Shown: positions 13,767 through 16,302 of the stretch, piece by piece
Numbering within the stretch: position 1 is the stretch's first letter
Layout: each line of letters starts with the position of its first letter
DNA from: Natronohydrobacter sp.
GTDB lineage: Bacteria > Pseudomonadota > Alphaproteobacteria > Rhodobacterales > Rhodobacteraceae
Direction of reading: 5' to 3'
NCBI GenBank assembly: GCA_007118445.1
Contig: SKRP01000255.1
Location: 1 to 16,302, forward strand
DNA length: 16,302 nt
Translations under genes and position numbers: made by a program
Notes under the pieces: model-generated
What the model was told of the DNA's origin: nothing
What the model saw: only the letters and a program-made list of their open reading frames with translations
The model's database searches: none

Positions 13767-13800
13767 CATGGAGTGGGGTATGATGGCCCCGGATGGGGTT

Positions 13801-14448
13801 TCAGATCACGACGACTCTGGTGCCGACCGGCACGCGGTCATAGAGGTCGATCACATCTTGTTGCAGCATGCGGAAACAGCCTGACGAGGCAAAGCGCCCG
13901 ATCGAGCGCCATTCAGGTGTGCCATGGATACGGTAGCCCTGATCGCGCCCGTCATCATTCATCAGGTAAAGCGCGCGCGCGCCAAGCGGATTGTCCGGCC
14001 CGCCGGGCTGGCCGTCTTTCCAGCGTTCCAGATGCGGTTCGCGTTCGATCATCTCGGGTGGCGGGGTCCAGGTTGGCCATTGCGCGCGGCGATAGACCGT
14101 TGCTTCGCCGGTCCAGTCGAAGCCGTCGCGGCCCACGGAAATACCGTAGCGCAGGGCATAGCCATTCTCGAGGATGAGATAGAGCAGGCGGTTCCGGTTT
14201 TCGATGATGACCGTGCCGGCAGGTTCTTCAGACTGATAGGGCACGACCTGCCGGTGCAGGAATTCCGGGATTTCCTGCAGATTGATCGCGCGCAGCCGGT
14301 GCGCCCCGTCGCGGCGGCTGGCATAGTCGATCGGCTCGAATTCCGGCGGTGGCGGCGGCGGGGTCAGCGCAGGCACGCAGGCGCTCAGCGCGGCGGCGCT
14401 TGCCGAGAGGCCAAGGAAATGGCGACGGGACAGGACAGAGTGAGGCAT
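13801..14448 (-). CDS. L,D-transpeptidase (YkuD domain), Tat-type lipoprotein
   Basis: Periplasmic cell-wall cross-linking enzyme. The start preferred is ATG 14448 (215 residues), which puts the twin-arginine motif SRRHFLGLSASAAALSAC at the N-terminus; ATG 14466 would add six residues and has no better ribosome site. The signal ends in a lipobox, LSAC, with Cys24 the lipidation site, followed by a proline-rich linker. The YkuD domain runs from about 78 to 215: GTVIIENRNRLLYLI, ALRYGISVGRDGF, NPLGARALYL, then YRIHGTPEW (His175) and the nucleophile Cys191 in ASSGCFRM. The canonical SHGC is SSGC here. It lies 64 bp downstream of a paralogous gene on the same strand, probably a tandem duplicate in one operon. 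Confidence 0.93.
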   Translation of the reverse strand: MPHSVLSRRHFLGLSASAAALSACVPALTPPPPPPEFEPIDYASRRDGAHRLRAINLQEIPEFLHRQVVPYQSEEPAGTVIIENRNRLLYLILENGYALRYGISVGRDGFDWTGEATVYRRAQWPTWTPPPEMIEREPHLERWKDGQPGGPDNPLGARALYLMNDDGRDQGYRIHGTPEWRSIGRFASSGCFRMLQQDVIDLYDRVPVGTRVVVI

Positions 14449-14512
14449 GAGACAAATTCCGGACATCTTCCCAATATGATCGCAAAGTATTAATCAATTG
14501 CAACCCGTCCTG

Positions 14513-15226
14513 TCAGATCGTGATGACCTGCGTGCCAATGGGCACCCGCTCATAGAGATCAATAGCATCCTGATTGACCATGCGGATACAGCCCGAAGAG
14601 ACATATTCGCCGATCTTCCAGTATTCGGGCGTGCCATGGATACGGTAGCCCTGATCGCGCCCGCCCGACATCAGATAGAGCGCGCGCGCGCCCAGCGGGT
14701 TGCGCGGCCCGCCGGGCATGCCGCCTGCGAAACGGCTCAGGCCGGGATCTTCGCGGATCATCCGGGCCGTGGGGGTCCATGTCGGCCATTCCGCGCGGCG
14801 ATAGATGTGGCCGCGCCCGCGCCATGTCAGCCCTTCGCGTCCGACCGAAATCCCGTAGCGCAGTGCATGGCCGTCATCGAGGATCAGGAACAGATGCCGT
14901 GTGCTGTTCTGCACCAGAATCGTGCCGGGCGCCTGCGATGAGGGATATGCCACCACTTGCCGGTGGAATTGCGGCGGGATCAGGCTCATGCCAGTGGCAG
15001 GCAGGGTGCGGTTGCCGTCCAGCCGTTCCTCGTAGGAAATCGGCGTGATGTCGAAGCGCGCGGCCAGATCCGAGAGCGGTTCTGCGCGTGTGGTCGCGAT
15101 CGGGCGGCCATCTTCGGTGAAACGCGGCTCGGAAAGGGCCGGGGCAGCGGGTTGAGGTGCCTCGCAGCCAGCAAGCGCCAGCGCTCCAGCGGATGCGAGA
15201 AACCCGCGTCGTGAAAGTGTCATCAT
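14513..15226 (-). CDS. L,D-transpeptidase (YkuD domain), Tat-type lipoprotein, paralogue of the adjacent gene
   Basis: It has 237 residues from ATG 15226, with AGG 7 nt upstream (a second ATG follows at 15223). The N-terminus LSRRGFLASAGALALAGC joins a twin-arginine motif to a lipobox, with Cys21 to be lipidated. The YkuD domain (about 100-237) mirrors the neighbour almost block for block: GTILVQNSTRHLFLI, ALRYGISVGREGLTWRG, IYRRAEWPTWTP, NPLGARALYLM, YRIHGTPEYWKIGEYVSSGC (His197, nucleophile Cys213) and IDLYERVPIGTQV. The longer linker (about 25-98) is the main difference. These enzymes form 3-3 cross-links or attach lipoproteins to peptidoglycan; which one applies here is not visible. Its promoter must lie in the 118 bases before eda's end. 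Confidence 0.93.
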   Translation of the reverse strand: MMTLSRRGFLASAGALALAGCEAPQPAAPALSEPRFTEDGRPIATTRAEPLSDLAARFDITPISYEERLDGNRTLPATGMSLIPPQFHRQVVAYPSSQAPGTILVQNSTRHLFLILDDGHALRYGISVGREGLTWRGRGHIYRRAEWPTWTPTARMIREDPGLSRFAGGMPGGPRNPLGARALYLMSGGRDQGYRIHGTPEYWKIGEYVSSGCIRMVNQDAIDLYERVPIGTQVITI

Positions 15227-15344
15227 GGTGCAACCTGTTGTGGTTGCCTGTTTTCCTGCCTCGGGAACAGGTTAGTCGGGGCCCGCGCGCAAGACCAGCG
15301 CCACGGCGCGCATGGGCTGCGCGCTGTGGCCTTTGCGCCACCGC

Positions 15345-15986
15345 TCAGCGCGGCAGGGCGCTGGCCGCGCGCGCCAGTTCGGTGATGGCCTGCCAGTCGC
15401 CGCCGAGCATCGCGTCGCGTGGCGCGACCCAGGAGCCACCGACACAGGCCACATTGGGCAGGCGCAGATAATCCGGCGCAAGGGCGGCACTGATCCCGCC
15501 TGTCGGGCAGAATATGACCTGCGGCAGCGGGCCGCCAATGGATTTCAGCGCGCTGGCCCCGCCGATGGATTCGGCGGGAAAGAATTTCTGCACGGTATAG
15601 CCCTGTTCCAGCAGCGTCATCACCTCGGAACAGGTTTGCGCGCCCGGCAGAAGCGGCATTTCCTGCACGCGGGCGGCATCAATCACGGCAGGAGTCGCGC
15701 CGGGTGACACCGCAAAACGCGCGCCGGCCCTGGCGGCGGCCTCCATCTGCTGCGCGTCGAGCACTGTGCCCGCGCCGACCACAGCACCGTCAACCCCGGC
15801 CATGGCGGCGATGGCGTCAAGCGCGCAGTCGGTGCGCAACGTGACTTCCAGCACCGGCAGCCCCCCGGCCACCAGCGCCTGTGCCAGCGGCAGGGCATGG
15901 GCGATATCCTCGATCACCAGAACCGGGATGACAGGGGCCATCCGGCACAGGGCAAGGGCGTTCTGGCTTTGCTCGGAAGGGGTCAT
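15345..15986 (-). CDS. eda: 2-dehydro-3-deoxy-phosphogluconate (KDPG) aldolase
   Basis: Final step of the Entner-Doudoroff pathway: cleaves KDPG to pyruvate and glyceraldehyde-3-phosphate; many also use 4-hydroxy-2-oxoglutarate. It has 213 residues, the family size, starting at ATG 15986 with GGAG 7 nt upstream. Motifs: APVIPVLVIED, the catalytic Glu47 in LEVTLRT with Arg51, AVVGAGTVLD, FAVSPGATP, the Schiff-base Lys134 in YTVQKFFPAE, then CPTGGIS (phosphate site) and CVGGSWVAP. No edd or zwf is in view, so it is encoded apart from the upper pathway or these lie outside the window. A LacI-type operator sits 19 bases before the ATG. Confidence 0.96.
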   Translation of the reverse strand: MTPSEQSQNALALCRMAPVIPVLVIEDIAHALPLAQALVAGGLPVLEVTLRTDCALDAIAAMAGVDGAVVGAGTVLDAQQMEAAARAGARFAVSPGATPAVIDAARVQEMPLLPGAQTCSEVMTLLEQGYTVQKFFPAESIGGASALKSIGGPLPQVIFCPTGGISAALAPDYLRLPNVACVGGSWVAPRDAMLGGDWQAITELARAASALPR

Positions 15987-16004
15987 GGGCGCGCTCCGCG
16001 TGGT

Positions 16005-16060
16005 ATGTTTGCGCTAACGGATACGCGTATGACATCGGTTTTGCAAGCCCGTGCCGCAAA
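16005..16060 (-). promoter_or_regulatory. eda promoter with LacI-type operator
   Basis: On the minus strand a -35-like TTGCAA (about 16046-16041), a 17-bp spacer and a -10-like TATCCG (16023-16018) precede eda. The plus-strand motif ATGTTTGCGCTAACG (16005-16019) overlaps the -10 and probable start site. It differs at two positions from the motif upstream of transaldolase (8207-8221). A separate perfect palindrome, ATACGCGTAT (16021-16030), lies in the spacer and -10. Both are well placed for repression. Confidence 0.5.
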
Positions 16061-16062
16061 GA

Positions 16063-16302
16063 CTATTGCAGATAGCGCATCGGATCGACGCTGTTCATGC
16101 CCTGACGGACTTCGAAATGCAGGAAGCTTGGATCGCCCGAGCGCACGCGTCCGATGGTCTGGCCCCGCGTCACGGTCGCCCCGCGCGTGACAGTCAGCCC
16201 CTCGAGCTGGGCATAGACCGAGAGCAACCCGTCATCATGCTGGATCACCACGACGGGCACATTATTGGTGTCCTCGGTGATCGCGGCAACGCGACCGGCA
16301 GC
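16063..16302 (-). CDS. M23/LytM-domain peptidoglycan endopeptidase, C-terminal end (NlpD/EnvC-like)
   Basis: The frame runs off the right edge; the last 79 residues are present, ending at a stop at 16063-16065. They show the end of a lysostaphin-type domain: VVIQHDDGLLSVYAQLEGLTV, then RGATVTRGQTIGRVRSG, then the zinc-ligand histidine region LHFEVRQGMNSVDPMRYL. The HxDGLxSxYA and LHFEVR blocks are diagnostic. Whether an N-terminal LysM or coiled coil exists is outside the window, so NlpD-like versus other M23 types is open. It is on the same strand as eda, with a promoter-bearing gap of 76 bases between. Confidence 0.92.
   Translation of the reverse strand, partial: AAGRVAAITEDTNNVPVVVIQHDDGLLSVYAQLEGLTVTRGATVTRGQTIGRVRSGDPSFLHFEVRQGMNSVDPMRYLQ

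Noticed and set aside
1..16302. CRISPR array, tRNA/rRNA genes, insertion sequences or phage genes
   Set aside because: No regularly spaced repeats, no tRNA-like cloverleaf or rRNA sequence, no transposase or integrase motifs and no terminal inverted repeats were found on either strand.

Overview
The window is a GC-rich chromosomal segment of an alphaproteobacterium, most likely a member of the Rhodobacteraceae/Paracoccaceae (Rhodobacter-Roseobacter group). The placement rests on the gene families: an AcuI-type acrylyl-CoA reductase, a single LolC/E-type permease overlapping lolD, a Tat-exported DUF882 peptidase, L,D-transpeptidases with an SSGC active site, and a LuxR/LuxI pair. I see no rRNA, tRNA, CRISPR array or insertion sequence. 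The gene density and codon use look like ordinary chromosome with a few accessory pieces.

Layout. 1-251 (+): tail of a ParE/RelE-type toxin gene. 319-704 (-): a small secreted Gly-rich protein gene that looks broken, with its signal peptide split over two frames and ATA where ATG is expected. 809-2956 (-): malate synthase G (glcB). 3305-4006 and 4205-5038 (+): a complete acyl-homoserine-lactone quorum-sensing pair, luxR then luxI. 5195-5878 and 5871-7157 (-): lolD and its permease, overlapping by 8 bp. 7285-7833 (-): Tat-exported DUF882/M15 peptidase. 7834-8489: a long divergent intergenic region with a LacI-type operator and a possible small leader ORF. 8490-9437 (+): transaldolase. 9518-10258 (-): GntR/FadR-family regulator. 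10364-12823 (+): DUF2182 membrane protein, DUF1326 Cys-rich protein and AcuI-like reductase, divergent from the regulator. 12962-13735 (+): class I glutamine amidotransferase (PuuD-like). 13801-14448 and 14513-15226 (-): tandem L,D-transpeptidase lipoproteins. 15345-15986 (-): KDPG aldolase (eda). 16063-16302 (-): C-terminal end of an M23 (LytM) peptidase.

How it fits together. Malate synthase, transaldolase, KDPG aldolase and possibly the AcuI-like reductase belong to central and C2/C3 carbon metabolism. The transaldolase and eda upstream regions share a 15-bp motif, ATG(A/T)T(A/T)GCGCTAACG, which suggests one LacI-family regulator for both. The two transpeptidases, the DUF882 peptidase, the M23 protein and the Lol genes serve the cell envelope.

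The least explained unit is the GntR / DUF2182-DUF1326-AcuI block. Its divergent promoter region carries three copies of a TGTCNGAC operator, one of them a perfect 15-bp palindrome. This is my best candidate for an undescribed regulated system.
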